Shown here piece after piece: positions 1 to 11,700 of a stretch of DNA of 64,000 nt. The notes beneath the pieces were generated by a model that was not told the origin of the DNA, did not search any database, and worked only from the letters and a program-made list of their open reading frames with translations. How positions within the stretch are numbered: position 1 is the first letter of the stretch; each line of letters starts with the position of its first letter. A program made the position numbers and the translations under genes. This stretch comes from Haliotis asinina (Eukaryota > Mollusca > Gastropoda > Lepetellida > Haliotidae). The stretch spans positions 14,889,001 to 14,953,000 of the forward strand of contig NC_090291.1 in NCBI RefSeq assembly GCF_037392515.1, given 5' to 3'.

Positions 1-2634
1 TTATCGTATTTGTCTATTATATAGAATTATACTCAAGAAATTTATTGTCGTTTACATTTCCACTTTTAAGCTGGGCGAATTCAAAAGGGTCTTTGTACCA
101 TCATCTGTCAGTCAACTTCACGTGTATCCGACCTCCCACATAGACATTGAAAGAAATTTCATGGACGTAGCCGTCAACAAGTTAAAGAGTTTATTTTGGA
201 ACTATAACACCGTTTTCTCGTCGATGCAGTGGAAGTTTAGATGTGTTTGTAGTAAAGATCACGAATGCATATTTTTACATCATTTTTGTATATAGATAAA
301 TACTGCTTTATCTCAGGGATATCACAGCCGAAGGCAGCATGCGATCTGATTTAACGAACTGCAGCAACCGTTTCTTTTGTTAAATCAGATACGGAAAGTA
401 AGCATAACGGTAAATACGTCCGCGGGGCTGATAATAACCTCAGCGCCTCTATATTTATGTCATAACTTAAGTTTGTTTGGAACAAGATCCGTTTTATTCC
501 ACCCTGCTGTTTTCAGAAGAACTTCAAAGGGACTCGATATCAAATCTTGATATAGTGCACATGAGAGCGCACGGGTCCAGAAAACGTTCTAACGTGTTTA
601 TACAACTCCGTGCATTACCAAAAGCAAAGTGACGATTCTGTAAACAATATTTCCATGTATTCATTCATGTTTTTTTTTTAACTTTTTATATAAATAGCTG
701 TTTATGATGGGCAAAACTGTATGTGAGATCGAAAGGTTAAAAGTCGTTTCAAGTGAATAAATAAACGTTCCGCCTAACTGCATGGGATTCACGTGCCGTG
801 TGTATCTGTGCGTGTTTACGGGCTTCACGTGTAGTCAATTATCTACCAGAACGTGTTTCGCATTCGCACCACGTGCTTCACATGTCATGTCCCTTAATTG
901 AATTTATTAGAAAGCATTTGCGCGTCTACGTCAACTCTGCGATAGGTGCATGTTTGTGTGTAAAACAGGGGATTCACGTGCTGTCTCCGGGTTTCAAAGA
1001 AAGCTCGAGTGTACACGACACCACGTGTCATGACGGTCGGTTTAATCCGCCTCGAACCGGTTATAGTTTACTGCAGGTGTTTTTTGAATTACGTACAGTT
1101 CGTATAGTGAGTTGAGTGATTTTGCATAGAGACGCCATAAACGAAGTACTCACTCGCGCCCTAATTCGAGATTTATTTTGTACATGGTGTTTTTAATGAA
1201 GCAAAACTAAACCAAACATTTCCTGTCCTAATGGACCTTTCTGTGACCCAACAAAGCCACTCTTTGTTTTTGAACGCCGTACTTAACGATATGCTATAAG
1301 TACGTAACGACGGTCCATCAATATTCGAATCTTCACCAGACACATCCAGTGACCGACATTATTAACACCCAACTACGTAATTAACAAACGATAATGCAAA
1401 TCAATCAAGCCATTGATTATCGATCCAGTTAGTCGCCTCATACGACGATCATGGCTTATCATCTTATCTCACACATAGATCTCGCTCCCTGTTTAGCTGA
1501 GCGCATTTATATCATTGTCAGTGTACCTCTGTACCTTTCAATCTACCCCGCTGGGAATGCCGAACTCATTGGTAGTAATTCTTTTATCCGAATAGCATTG
1601 AATCAGGTATGGTGTACGGAAATTACCGATGTTTTCGTGAATGCAAATCGATAACTCAAAATCTGTTTTTCCTGTCTGCAAAATCTAGCGATGACTTCAA
1701 ACGGATTGTACCCATGCTTCGAACAATTCAAAAGGTAACACTGAGGCGTTCGGTAAGATAAATGTTTTGTTCACTGGTCCCTCTGGGCCCATGGGTTGAT
1801 GTACCCTCGATGTTTGTTTATGCTGGACCAGTGACCATTGAACAACTTATACTGGGCCAGTTCTATAGCGTTCAGCCATACTACGGTAATTTACTGGCTG
1901 CTGGTTCAAACCTAGACAAACGCTTAGTTCTTAAATGTATATATGTACGTTTTATAGCAATTGAAAAGGAACACCAGTGAGATGGGAGATTCATGACCTG
2001 AGGAAATATAGCCTTGCTTCATGCAGGGCATTAGCACTGCAGGTCGGCTAGGCAGTAGGGAAAATAATGTGTTTTAGAGACTTTGAGACAGACCAGTTCA
2101 AATCCAACAACGGACGTCTTAGACTGATCGTCCTGGATGAAAGATGGCCGAAGGAACGAGGGCTCACTGCATGTCAGTGACATTGTTGACAATCTTTGCT
2201 GTCTAAAGAACCGAAGTCAGACTTGTCGTTTCAGTTATGCATATGAGTGAAGAATATTTAAAATCTACATTCGGTACAAGGTCAAGCGGGTGTGATTACA
2301 CTCAGTGCTCATGCATCATCAATCGTCTGATGGGACATTCTCTACAAATCATGCAATAAGTAGATTTGCGGACTGTAATTATGTCGTTAACAGAATTAAT
2401 TTAAGCTCAGTAACCGGTTTGGATTTAAGCACGAAAGACAGTAATTGAAGACACTTGGAGTATCAATCACACAGTGTGCCGCGCTGACAGCATGCAGTTG
2501 TCAGGGAGCACGTTTTCACATGACTCAACCTTGTTAAAATAAAGATATATGTATCGTATATAATAGGTTCGACGTAGTCGCGCACTTTACCGCTTCCACA
2601 TCTGATATCATCTATATTGTACTTGCTACTGCAA
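1..2634. other. No gene recognised (upstream flank)
   Basis: AT-rich sequence with short open frames of no recognisable content (for example 798-1115 and 1451-1654). A CACGTG/ACGTG-rich stretch lies at about 790-1030. The APCDD1 first exon and promoter could lie here, but I found no convincing signal-peptide frame ending in a phase-1 donor. Confidence 0.5.
1771..1834. repeat. Hairpin-ended repeat fragment
   Basis: TCACTGGTCC and GGACCAGTGA form 10-bp inverted ends around CATGGGTTGATGTACCCTC, which is shared with the hairpin near 14354. Confidence 0.5.
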
Positions 2635-2822
2635 TGTTGAATTACCCTCTGGTCGTTTACGACATCTATAAGATACCATCTAGTCGCTAAAGATACACTC
2701 TAGTCGCTAATGCATACTTTAGCTAAGATACCATCTAGTTGCTAATTCCTTGTTAAGATACCCTTTAGTCTCAAATTCATAGCTGAGCTATCTTCTACTC
2801 GCCAATGCATAGCTGAGATTCA
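2635..2822 (+). repeat. Degenerate tandem repeat, about 30-45 bases per unit
   Basis: Five to six loose copies carry GATACCATCTAGTCGCTAA-like cores separated by TGCATAGCTGAG-like joints. Diverged, so old. Confidence 0.7.
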
Positions 2823-2987
2823 TAATGTTTTCCTATACTGATTTTGTGTCCGAATGTGAAAACGGTAAACAATTTGTAAAACACTTTTTTCTCAAATTGT
2901 GAAGCTGGCCGCGCCATAAAATGACATTCACCCACAATACGGACACTCAGCGATACTCACTAACGATCTGCAGTCGTGGCTAGTTTT

Positions 2988-3150
2988 GAACCTGAAGGTC
3001 TTCACCAACCGATGCTTGTAACAAGAGGCGACTAACGGGATCAGGTGATCAATTTGGTATTCCGCTCCCATAGATCGACACTCATGATATCAGTCACTGG
3101 ATTGTCAGTCGAGACTAGATAATTTACAAACCCCCGTATTAAGAGCTGGA
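2988..3150 (-). mobile_element. Dispersed repeat B, partial and diverged
   Basis: The family B consensus on its own plus strand runs from CACTCAGCAATATTCCAGCT through CTGTAAATAATCGAG, CAGTGATCAACA, CCCGTTAGTCGCCTCTTACG and ACAAGCATGGGTTGCTGAAG to CTTCACGGG. Here the inverse is seen: GAGGCGACTAACGGGATCAG, CAGTCACTGGATTGTC and AATTTACAAACC. Confidence 0.7.
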
Positions 3151-5310
3151 AAGTTGGAGGGTGGAGCCTCAAACAACAAAGAAATATCAGTTTTTATCTC
3201 AAACATCTCGTCGCCATCGTTTGCAGACAATCACAGACTATGAACTTATCTCTCTGGTGTTTTCAAACCCTTCAACAACAAAATGCAATTATTTGCTGAA
3301 TGCAGTATATTCACCTCATCCCACCTCATTTCGACTCGTCAACAGTAACAGCTTTGTCCTCGTGGTGTGTTGGTGGGGAGGGGGTGGGGCCGTGTCTCGC
3401 GTATCTGGCCATTTAGTAACAATAAAGTATTCATTTTAAACCACTCTACACCCTTGAAGCTGTTCCCGTGAAAATCAGATCAATTTACATAAAAAGACCT
3501 AGGCTATGTGGGCTAAAACGAACGTTTGAAACGTAGAATGGGTAGAGAGAAAGTTGTTGGGGTTTTCTTCATACTCCGGTTTCAGAAAATATAAGTTTCA
3601 TGCCTGTGTGGGAGTCAAGCATTGGTTGACAGCACGAACACCAATGCAAAGGCCTTGAAGCAAAATGACATACAGGGTCACACACAGTAAGAACGTAATC
3701 CCCCTTTAAGATAGTTCTTGGTGACATGCGTGCAGGGATAGGCACGAGTTCCACTCAACCAACAGAGGTTTTTGTGTGTGCGCGCAGGTGCGTGCGTGCG
3801 TATGAGTTTGAAAGGCAAATCCGTACGAATGGAGGAATCTTTTCATGCCATAACTGTACAAGATCAGCTTTATGCGCGACGCAGATTTTGAACTTTCGCA
3901 ATATGCGATCTATGAAATTAGGAATGTTGGGATCATAAATGTTGTCAGCAATACGTCAAACTAAACCCTTGTTTATTAAACCCGTCAGTACTGTCTTCAC
4001 ACGAATTCTCCCATACCCAGGTTACTTTATGACTCCGCCATTATTACACGGAACATCCAGGAAATATAAAGAACAATAAAAATAGTTAGGATTGTCCTCT
4101 CTACATCCTGGAACAGACAGCGTTTCCTGGTCGTGTTCATATGCTCAGCGAGGGAGTGAGTGACTGAGTGAGTGAATGGGTATGGTCGTGCTCACGACAC
4201 GGGGTATCTGAACCGATACCATGAATATGGTTTTTGAAATAGCTACTGTAAGTAAATATTCCGATTTGTTTATTGTGCTTTTAAAATGTTTTTATTTAGG
4301 AGATAACTTATGCAATAGGCAAGTTTTCTTGTATCTGTCAATGGGCATACGTCTTCCTTCATTAATCATTAAGTTTATGTAGACCTAATCTAAGTAAAAC
4401 AATTTTTTTTATTTCTCTGTCCATCTTACATAGATTTAGGTAAACAATAATGTTCCTGAATGTTACCTTTCCAAGTCACCTACTGTAGCAGTTAAACAAT
4501 TCCTGTCTACTTATGACAACTGTGTCAACTTGAAACTATTGCAATGCAATCACAATGTAATGTCTAAGCATACTATTCTGTTCCAATCATCCCTGTATGT
4601 CTGTATGCAAGCAGTATGTGATTGTATATCGCATTTAACTCTAGTGTATATGGCCAGGAGGCCTGAAATACAACAAAAAACATCTTTGATTTTGACTATT
4701 ACTATATTTAGTACGCGCCCTATAGGCCTTAAAGCGTGACTATGCTCGAAAGCATGTTAATGTTTGCTTGGCTTTTTTTTCATTTCTGTATACATGTTTG
4801 GGTAGACATTGCAGTTTTACTCTGAGTTGGGCGGAGACTTTACCTTTGCGTAAAATGTGTACTAATTAACTGTTCAACAGAGAATCACACCCTCGTGTCT
4901 TTTGACAAACAATTTATCAACAGTCAAGTCGAAAAAAGTTTTAATCTCCGAGGATTTCCTTGTCTATAAAACTTTAGATCTCTGAGCCTTACCTGGGCGA
5001 TTTCACCTTTTATCGATAAGTGTTGCCTGGGTGTTTTAAACTTTTATCGACTAGTTTCGACATATTTCATTATGTCTTATCAAAAGACATGCGACTGTGC
5101 CTATTTTATTATCTCAAATCATTCTTTCAACTTTCTCAATTAGCTGGTTGTCAGTGTAACAATCTCAGCTAATTAGCTTCAACTGCAAAACATTAGCAAC
5201 GCCATTTGATTTTGACTTCATAATATATGATGACGTAAACATATTTGATGACGTCCAAAAGATCTGCAACAGTTGTATTCAAATACATCTACCTCCCTCA
5301 TTCCATCCAA
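3151..5310. other. No gene recognised (upstream flank)
   Basis: AT-rich sequence with a G-rich run near 3370-3386 and a short GTGCGTGCGTGC patch near 3788. No splice-supported coding segment was seen. Confidence 0.5.
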
Positions 5311-5456
5311 GGGGTGATGGGAATAGCCCAGTGGTTAAAGCGTTCGCTCACCGTTCCGAAGACTTGTGTTCGATTCCCAACATGGGTACAACGTGTGAAG
5401 CCGATTTCTGTTAATACTGTCGGAATATTGCCAAAAGCGGCGTAAAGCCACACTCA
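5311..5456 (+). mobile_element. tRNA-headed SINE (family A), full length
   Basis: A-box-like TAGCCCAGTGGTTAAAGCG, B-box-like GTGTTCGATTCCCAACATGG, then the GGAATATTGCCAAAAGCGGC body and an ACTCATGCA tail. This copy fixes the family layout for the window: tRNA-like head, GAAGCCSATTTCTG linker, body, ACTC tail. Confidence 0.85.
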
Positions 5457-6204
5457 TGCACATCTCATTATGTGCCACCTCCTTCACAGAAGTCCGTTTG
5501 GATTATTAAACACTTTGCTCATAAAAACAATAATTCGCAGACATACACTGAAGTATTGAACTGCCTGAATCAATGTTTGTATCTGTCTTTGACAAGCTTG
5601 CGCGATATCCCACCCCTTTAAATCCTTATTGGGCACTTTCGCAAGCCTTTTCATTCACGTCATTCAGGAACTCGCACTGTGGTAACTCAGCTATTTATGT
5701 TCTAACGCATGACAATCGACAGTTAGCGAGGAGCCTGACTGTAGAGAAACTGTCTCAATTTCACGTTGAGAGCTCATTACAACTTCAAGACTTTGTCTGG
5801 AAACTGATAAAGGACAGAGAGCGTTATCCTGCATTAGAGGTACAATGTTCTTGCGGGGGTGTACACTTTTTCGCTGAAAGAGGCGAGACTGGGAGGTTTT
5901 TGATTTATTGGGTGTATAATATGACAACGTCGATGAAAGGACAGAACATTGTCTTATCATGAAGTTCAGCCGAATCCGAAACCTCTGGTTAACACGTCCG
6001 TATCTCCCCATCTTCCAAATTCACAGCATTCCTGGGGAATTCAAACTTGTTCATTCGAGACCCCGTGGTACTCCCACCGTGGGTACATTGATCTGAGACA
6101 TCATCTAGGTGAAGTATGTCTTGGGACGTGACGCATGCCTTACAGAACATCTTAACTTTCATACTGAGGTTATTGGGGGAAGGTGATCGTAAATCTCGCC
6201 CATC

Positions 6205-6610
6205 GCTCAATGAGCTAGACTTGCACATGTTTCTAAGGTAATAATTAATAGTTTAAATGCTACTTTCTGAAAGACGTTGCACTGTCCGTTCATCTGGATG
6301 TGACTCTTTAAAGGATGGAATTACAAAACATCCATGGGCTTAGCCTTCAGCGCAGACTTGGATGAGCTAGATCGATGAGTCGGAAAAGCAGATTGGCGTT
6401 CCTCCTGCAGAATGATATCATTACCACAGTATTTGTATATGACTGTTGACAATCAAAAGTAGACTTGTACAAATCTCTAAGGTAATAAATAATAGTTTCA
6501 ATGATAATTTCTAAAAGAATATGAATAGAAATGTCATACTGTCCTCAAGGGACACGCGTCCTCAGCCCCTTTAAAGGATAGATTTATTATACGTTCATGG
6601 GCTTACCAAT
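6205..6610 (+). repeat. Tandem duplication of about 245 bases
   Basis: The segment TTTCTAAGGTAATAATTAAT through TTTAAAGGAT and CATGGGCTTA at 6228-6340 recurs at 6470-6607 with substitutions and indels. Both copies carry a GAGCTAGA or CTTGYACA flank. Confidence 0.75.
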
Positions 6611-6636
6611 CACTACAGTACAGCCTTGAGCAAGGC

Positions 6637-6752
6637 TGAGTATGGTTTCACAACGCTTTTAGCAACAGAAATGGGCTTCACACGCTGTACCCATGTGTGG
6701 AAATCGAACTCGGGCCTTCGTCGTGACCAGCGAACGCTTAACTATCCTCCGT
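6637..6752 (-). mobile_element. SINE family A, internally deleted
   Basis: The head and B box (inverse of CCCGAGTTCGATTTCC) are present. The body is cut between GCTTTTAGCAA and the CAGAAATGGGCTTCACA linker. Confidence 0.75.
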
Positions 6753-6890
6753 TTTACTAATTTATGGCAGTTTCACGCTAGATCTGTTATGGTGATTATT
6801 ATCTTTTTCTCCGTCACCCGTGATGGTATTATTATTTCAGTATGAGTTTATATATTACGATCATCACAACGCAGAACGCATATACATGTC

Positions 6891-7290
6891 CCTGAAGATC
6901 CGGGTTAGAATTCATCTTTAGTAACCAATGCTTGTTGTAAGAGGCTACTAACGGGATCGGGTGGACATGACTGTTGAGTAACCCCTCACTCAACAACATT
7001 CCAGCTGGCGGTGGTCTGTAATGGAATATGGTCCAGACAACCAAATGATCAACAGCATGAGCATCGATATACGCAGTTGGGATGCAATGACATGTGTTAA
7101 TCAAGTGAGCGAGCCTGCCCATCCGATCCCGTTAGTCGCCCCATGCTTGCTGATTTGGTTGACACACGTCTGCGTTTACATGTGCGTAGATGGTGCCAGT
7201 CATTGGATTGTCTGGTCCAGACTTGATTATTTACAGATCGTCGTATAGCTGGGATATTGCTGAGTGCGGCGTAAAATGATAAACATAACA
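6891..7290. mobile_element. Dispersed repeat B, inverted composite of two copies
   Basis: A minus-oriented 3' end (6893-6970, CCGGGTTAGAATTCATCTTT and GCTACTAACGGGATCGGGTG) breaks into a plus-oriented copy (about 6990-7150, CATTCCAGCTGGCGGTGGTC to CCCGTTAGTCGCC). The minus-oriented remainder follows (about 7150-7285, CATTGGATTGTCTGGTCCAG to GAGTGCGGCGTAAAA). One copy appears to have inserted in opposite orientation into another. It ends about 80 bases from the first visible APCDD1 exon. Confidence 0.78.
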
Positions 7291-7367
7291 ACATAACATA
7301 ATAAGATATTATAATTTCATGAATGTTGTTCATGAATGTTGTTCTATACCTGTGTTTGTTTCCCCAG

Positions 7368-7521
7368 GGGTGTTGCTTCCCGGGTGTGGGGCTCGGTCGT
7401 ATCACGTGTATAGCGAAGACTGGCGGGAAAGGGAGTGTGGTCGAGTTCTCAGACGTGTACAACACGACCACATTGAGGAGAACTTTCCTCCTAATTTGGT
7501 AGGGGAGTGGACATCATACAG
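7368..7521 (+). CDS. APCDD1: APCDD1-like, first visible exon (start of domain 1)
   Basis: The acceptor is a pyrimidine-rich tract ending TTTCCCCAG, with AG at 7366-7367. The donor after 7521 is CAG|GTAGGT. The exon begins with the last two bases of a Gly codon and ends with two bases of an Arg codon (phase 2). It encodes about 50 residues including CGRVLRRVQHDH and FPPNLVGEWTSY, matching the stretch just before the first conserved WVS..CE block of APCDD1. An in-frame ATG at 7319 lies upstream of the acceptor, but the peptide from it is not a convincing signal sequence, so I treat 7319-7367 as intron. A rearranged dispersed repeat ends only about 80 bases upstream. Confidence 0.88.
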
Positions 7522-8758
7522 GTAGGTCTCGGCTACTTTACTTGACTGAGTGCGTGAGTTAGGTTTACACGCTGATGACACGTCATCGTATCCCAATCGC
7601 GTAGATAGATACTTTGATGTTGTCCACTGAAGTGCCACAACACCTTCACTGGTTTCACGTGCAAGTGAACGTTGTCAATATCTGATACTTGCAAAAGTTA
7701 CTAATTGTAAATACATCTGTTTGCATCGACAATACTCAACCTGTTTTTTTTCGTTCTTCTGGACCCATGTCCTGTGTCATGTGTTCAAAATAATCATTAA
7801 CCTTGTGAAATATAGTTTACATATTCCCCGGTACCATGAAACCCTTGTTATCACAAGTAATATTGTGCTTACCGCATTGCCATGTTAATTTCCTCTAGCT
7901 TTGTGACAAGGAAGTGTCAATCACTATTGACAGTTTGCGAGTATGTATATCACAGCGTTGTCATGCCAGCAACAAAACAATGACGTGTTAATAGTCAACT
8001 GCTAAAACGCCAACGTGGACATAAATGACGTGCTGATGGTCACTTGTGATAAAGTTAACAGGACGCTAAACGCATGTCAAGCTACGTCTGCCCATTGTCC
8101 TCCCTTTCGATAATGACCGCTGGGTACGTTTCGTTTGACGGGATTGTGTTGAAAGGTGTATCTAATGCTATTTGAGTCTCACTCGCTCAGCTGACCGAAT
8201 CAAACGGGCATGACTAGCGCCAATGCAATTTCGGCGTGGTCTTTGTATCTGTGAGTCATCTAAGTGTAGACAGCTTTCAGACAACTGAAATCATTGCATT
8301 TTCATCGTGTTTGATCAATGGGGTCTCCGATTTATATATTGTAGACTTCTTGTGTACTGGTTTTGCTTTCGTTCTCACCATCTAGACTTTAGTCAGGTTT
8401 AGTGAGCATGATTTTGCGCCGCTTTTAACTATATTCTCCAGTAATATTACGGTGGGGGACACCAGAAATGGACTTCACGCATTGTAACCATGTGGGGTGT
8501 CGAACCCGCGTCTTCGGCGTGACGAGCTAACGCTTAACCACTAGGCTACCCCGCCATCCGCTATAGCTAGTCAGTGCTTTGAACATCTGTTCAATAAAAT
8601 TCCCTCACTATTTTGCCTTCTATCACTAAGAAATCTGCTTCTTTCTGACTATGTTCTGGACTTGTTAATCGCTGGCATAATAAGTGTATTTGTATGAAGC
8701 AGTTTAAATGTGGATTACATGGGCTCAATGCTGCTGATTCACAACTTGCTCAACCGCC

Positions 8759-8789
<31 letters not shown>

Positions 8790-11700
8790 TCTGACCCAGT
8801 GATTCACAACTCACTCACCCGCCCACACTCTCACTTTCACCCAGTGATTCACAACGCACTCACCCGCCCACACTCTCACTTTCACCCCGTGATTCACAAC
8901 TCACTCAGCCGCCCACTCTCTCTCTTTCACCCAGTGATTCACAACGCAATCACCCGCCCACTCTCACTCTCACCCAATGATTCACAACTCACTCACCCGC
9001 CCACTCTCACTCTCACCCAATGATTCACAACGGACTCATCCGCCCACACTCTCACTTTCACCCAGTGATTCACAACTCACTCACCCGCCCAACTCTCTCT
9101 CTCTCTCTCTCTCACCCAGTGATTCACAATGCATTCACCCGCCCACACTCTCTCTCACCCAGTGATTCACAACGCACTCACCCGCCCACACTCTCTCTCT
9201 CACCCAGTGATTCACAACTCACTCACCCGCCCACACTCACACTGTCTCTCTCACCCAATGATTCACAACTCATTCCCTCGTCACATCGAAGGTATGGGCT
9301 CGATTCCTGACATTGGCACAATATGTGAGAGCGGTGGGGTAGCCCAGTGGTCAAAGCGTTCGTTCATCATGCCGAAGATCCAGGTTCGATGCCCATGTCT
9401 TGTGTCGTTGCTGATATCTCATTACAAGCGGCGTAAAACCATACTCACTCCACCTCAACTTTGAAGTAATCGTACCACACTCGCACCCATACCCTTCAAT
9501 CTACATACTGATAAACAACCTCCACCCCACGTCACTGTTTGAAACCGAGCTTCCTGCCGCTCGGGATTCACACCCTGGCGTAACTATGCTCCGGCCTTTG
9601 ACGAACCGTTATCACAGGGACTGCCGCACACGTTCCCGGAACGGAAAACAAACATGTAACAACCGTCAGGCTGACTGGGGCAGGTTGGGTGCTGTTTTGA
9701 AACAATCAGCTGCTTTAAATGGTCGTTTAATCTTGTCGGGGTTAGACAGAAATCAAAGATAGCCTTTTAACTGAGCAGAAATGTGCATTAATCATTCACG
9801 AACCTTCTTGATGTTCCAAGATGTTGTGATGTACTGTTAAACCGCCGTAAAGCGGCAGTGGCTTGAGTTTACATTCTAGTAGTTTTAGCGGTTCTGTGGT
9901 GTTGGTGGACTCGTCGTTTTGAAGCCCGCTTGATAATGCTAACCAACGGTTAGAGTGATTTGCCACCCTAAGCCCTGTGATATATGTCCTTAGAGACAAA
10001 TATTTGCCCGCTTTCATTGACGGGCAGTCTTGAGTAAAGATTTTCTTTTCAGATCTTGTAATCTAGATGCAAATATAGGAATTGGTACAAGCCTTTGAGA
10101 GACTTTTTATAGACTGCGGTGAGTACGGTAGAAAATTGTTTGCGTGGTTTTGGCTGTCCCCCACCTGGGAAGTTTAAAAGTTTATGAAAATAACTTTTAA
10201 AACAGGTGCAAAAAACGGACATGAATAATCGAAGAAAACAACAAACAGAAATGATGGTCATACATTGTCAGTAAGAGTACAGTTCCTTTTTAAGTCATCA
10301 TATATACTGCTAGTACATAAGATCATCCTCTAATAAAGCCCTGGCATGTTGCTGAAATATGGCTGAATGCGGCGTTAAACAACAACCAAACATCTTAAAA
10401 ACATCGATTAGATATTACCAAGACTCTAACATGTGTTCTGTTTATCCTGACCTCCATGATCAATGCTGTAATTTTATAGTATTTCTGAAATTCGTTCTTA
10501 TCAAACCCCGCTCAGTTGTAATTGTTAACATGCCTGCCTTTTACTTGAATGTTCGAGGCATGCTTCAGCAGCCTTTCTGAAATCTGAGCAAACGGATTAC
10601 TGGTTAAATCCGACCTTTCTGCTCCCCACAAGTCGCTATGCCCACCGAATACAAAAATTACGCAACGTACAAACATTACCAAAATACAGAAGTCCGCTAA
10701 ACAAATATCCCACAACGTCCTATTTCAATACGTCACGAATTTTTTCGTATTATTTGATGGTGGTCCAATGCAAGGACAACAACTCTCACGGGGACTATTT
10801 GCCCTTATCACATCTAGAGAAATACTAAGTGGCCTAATGATTGTTTTTCCGCGGCCCTCAGTGACCATTCCCGTTCCAGTATCCCCTCTTGAATATTTCC
10901 AGTATCCCCTCTTGAATACAAAATAACACCTGAAGAAACACGGCGTTGTCGGGACTCTTGGGGTTTGTTAGTAATAGACTTTAGAGTGGTACATTGTACG
11001 GGTCATTTCAAGCAGGATATTGAATAATAGATTAACAAAGAAATAAATCACCGCACTTTGTCCTTTGGCACCTGCTCGTGTTGTCGGGGGATACGTACAA
11101 TGCATGGTTTATGACTTATACTGTTCTCAAATACATAGTGTCATCATCCATGTTCTCTTATCCATTCATATAACTGTGCCCGTATTGGTTAAAAATATTT
11201 CCCTATATCCGTTCATGTACACTTCCCATATCCATTCATATAAATTCCCCCAATTCCATTCACGTAATTTTCCCAGTACCATAAATTACCCCGTATCCAA
11301 TCATATAAATTTTCCCGTACCATAAATTTCCCCGTATCTAGTCATGTCAGTTTCCCCGTATCCATCCATTCATATAACTTTCCCCGTATCCAGTCACATA
11401 AGTATCCCCTTGTCCGTTCATATTTATTGTTTATACAATTTTTGTGATTGTGTATGTCAGAAATGACATAATTACAGTATCATTTAATCATCAACTTCTA
11501 TATTTCGTCGTCTTGAAACGTGTGTTTGGCAATTAATTTGCATTCTATATGCATATTATATAGTTTAATTTGTTGTTTGGCATCACCCTGGCTCTGATAA
11601 AGAACACAAGACAATATATAATGAAATAGGCTTATGTGGATATCTTATAGCGTTCTTCACTGCTTGAAATTAACTCTCATCTTTTAAATGTAGTTTAGCA

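Noticed and set aside
5573..5962. 129-codon open frame overlapped by a 106-codon frame on the other strand
   Set aside because: No recognisable motif, no splice support, and composition like the surrounding AT-rich DNA.
7319..7367. ATG at 7319 as the start of the APCDD1-like protein
   Set aside because: It lies before a strong pyrimidine-rich acceptor, and the peptide (MNVVHECCSIPVFVSP) is not a convincing signal peptide.
8795..9272. CRISPR-like regular spacing of GATTCACAAC
   Set aside because: The intervals between repeats are also repetitive, and the context is an animal intron. It is a minisatellite.
8694..9464. Overlapping frames rich in Leu-Ser and Pro-His
   Set aside because: They are readings of the 45-bp minisatellite in different frames.
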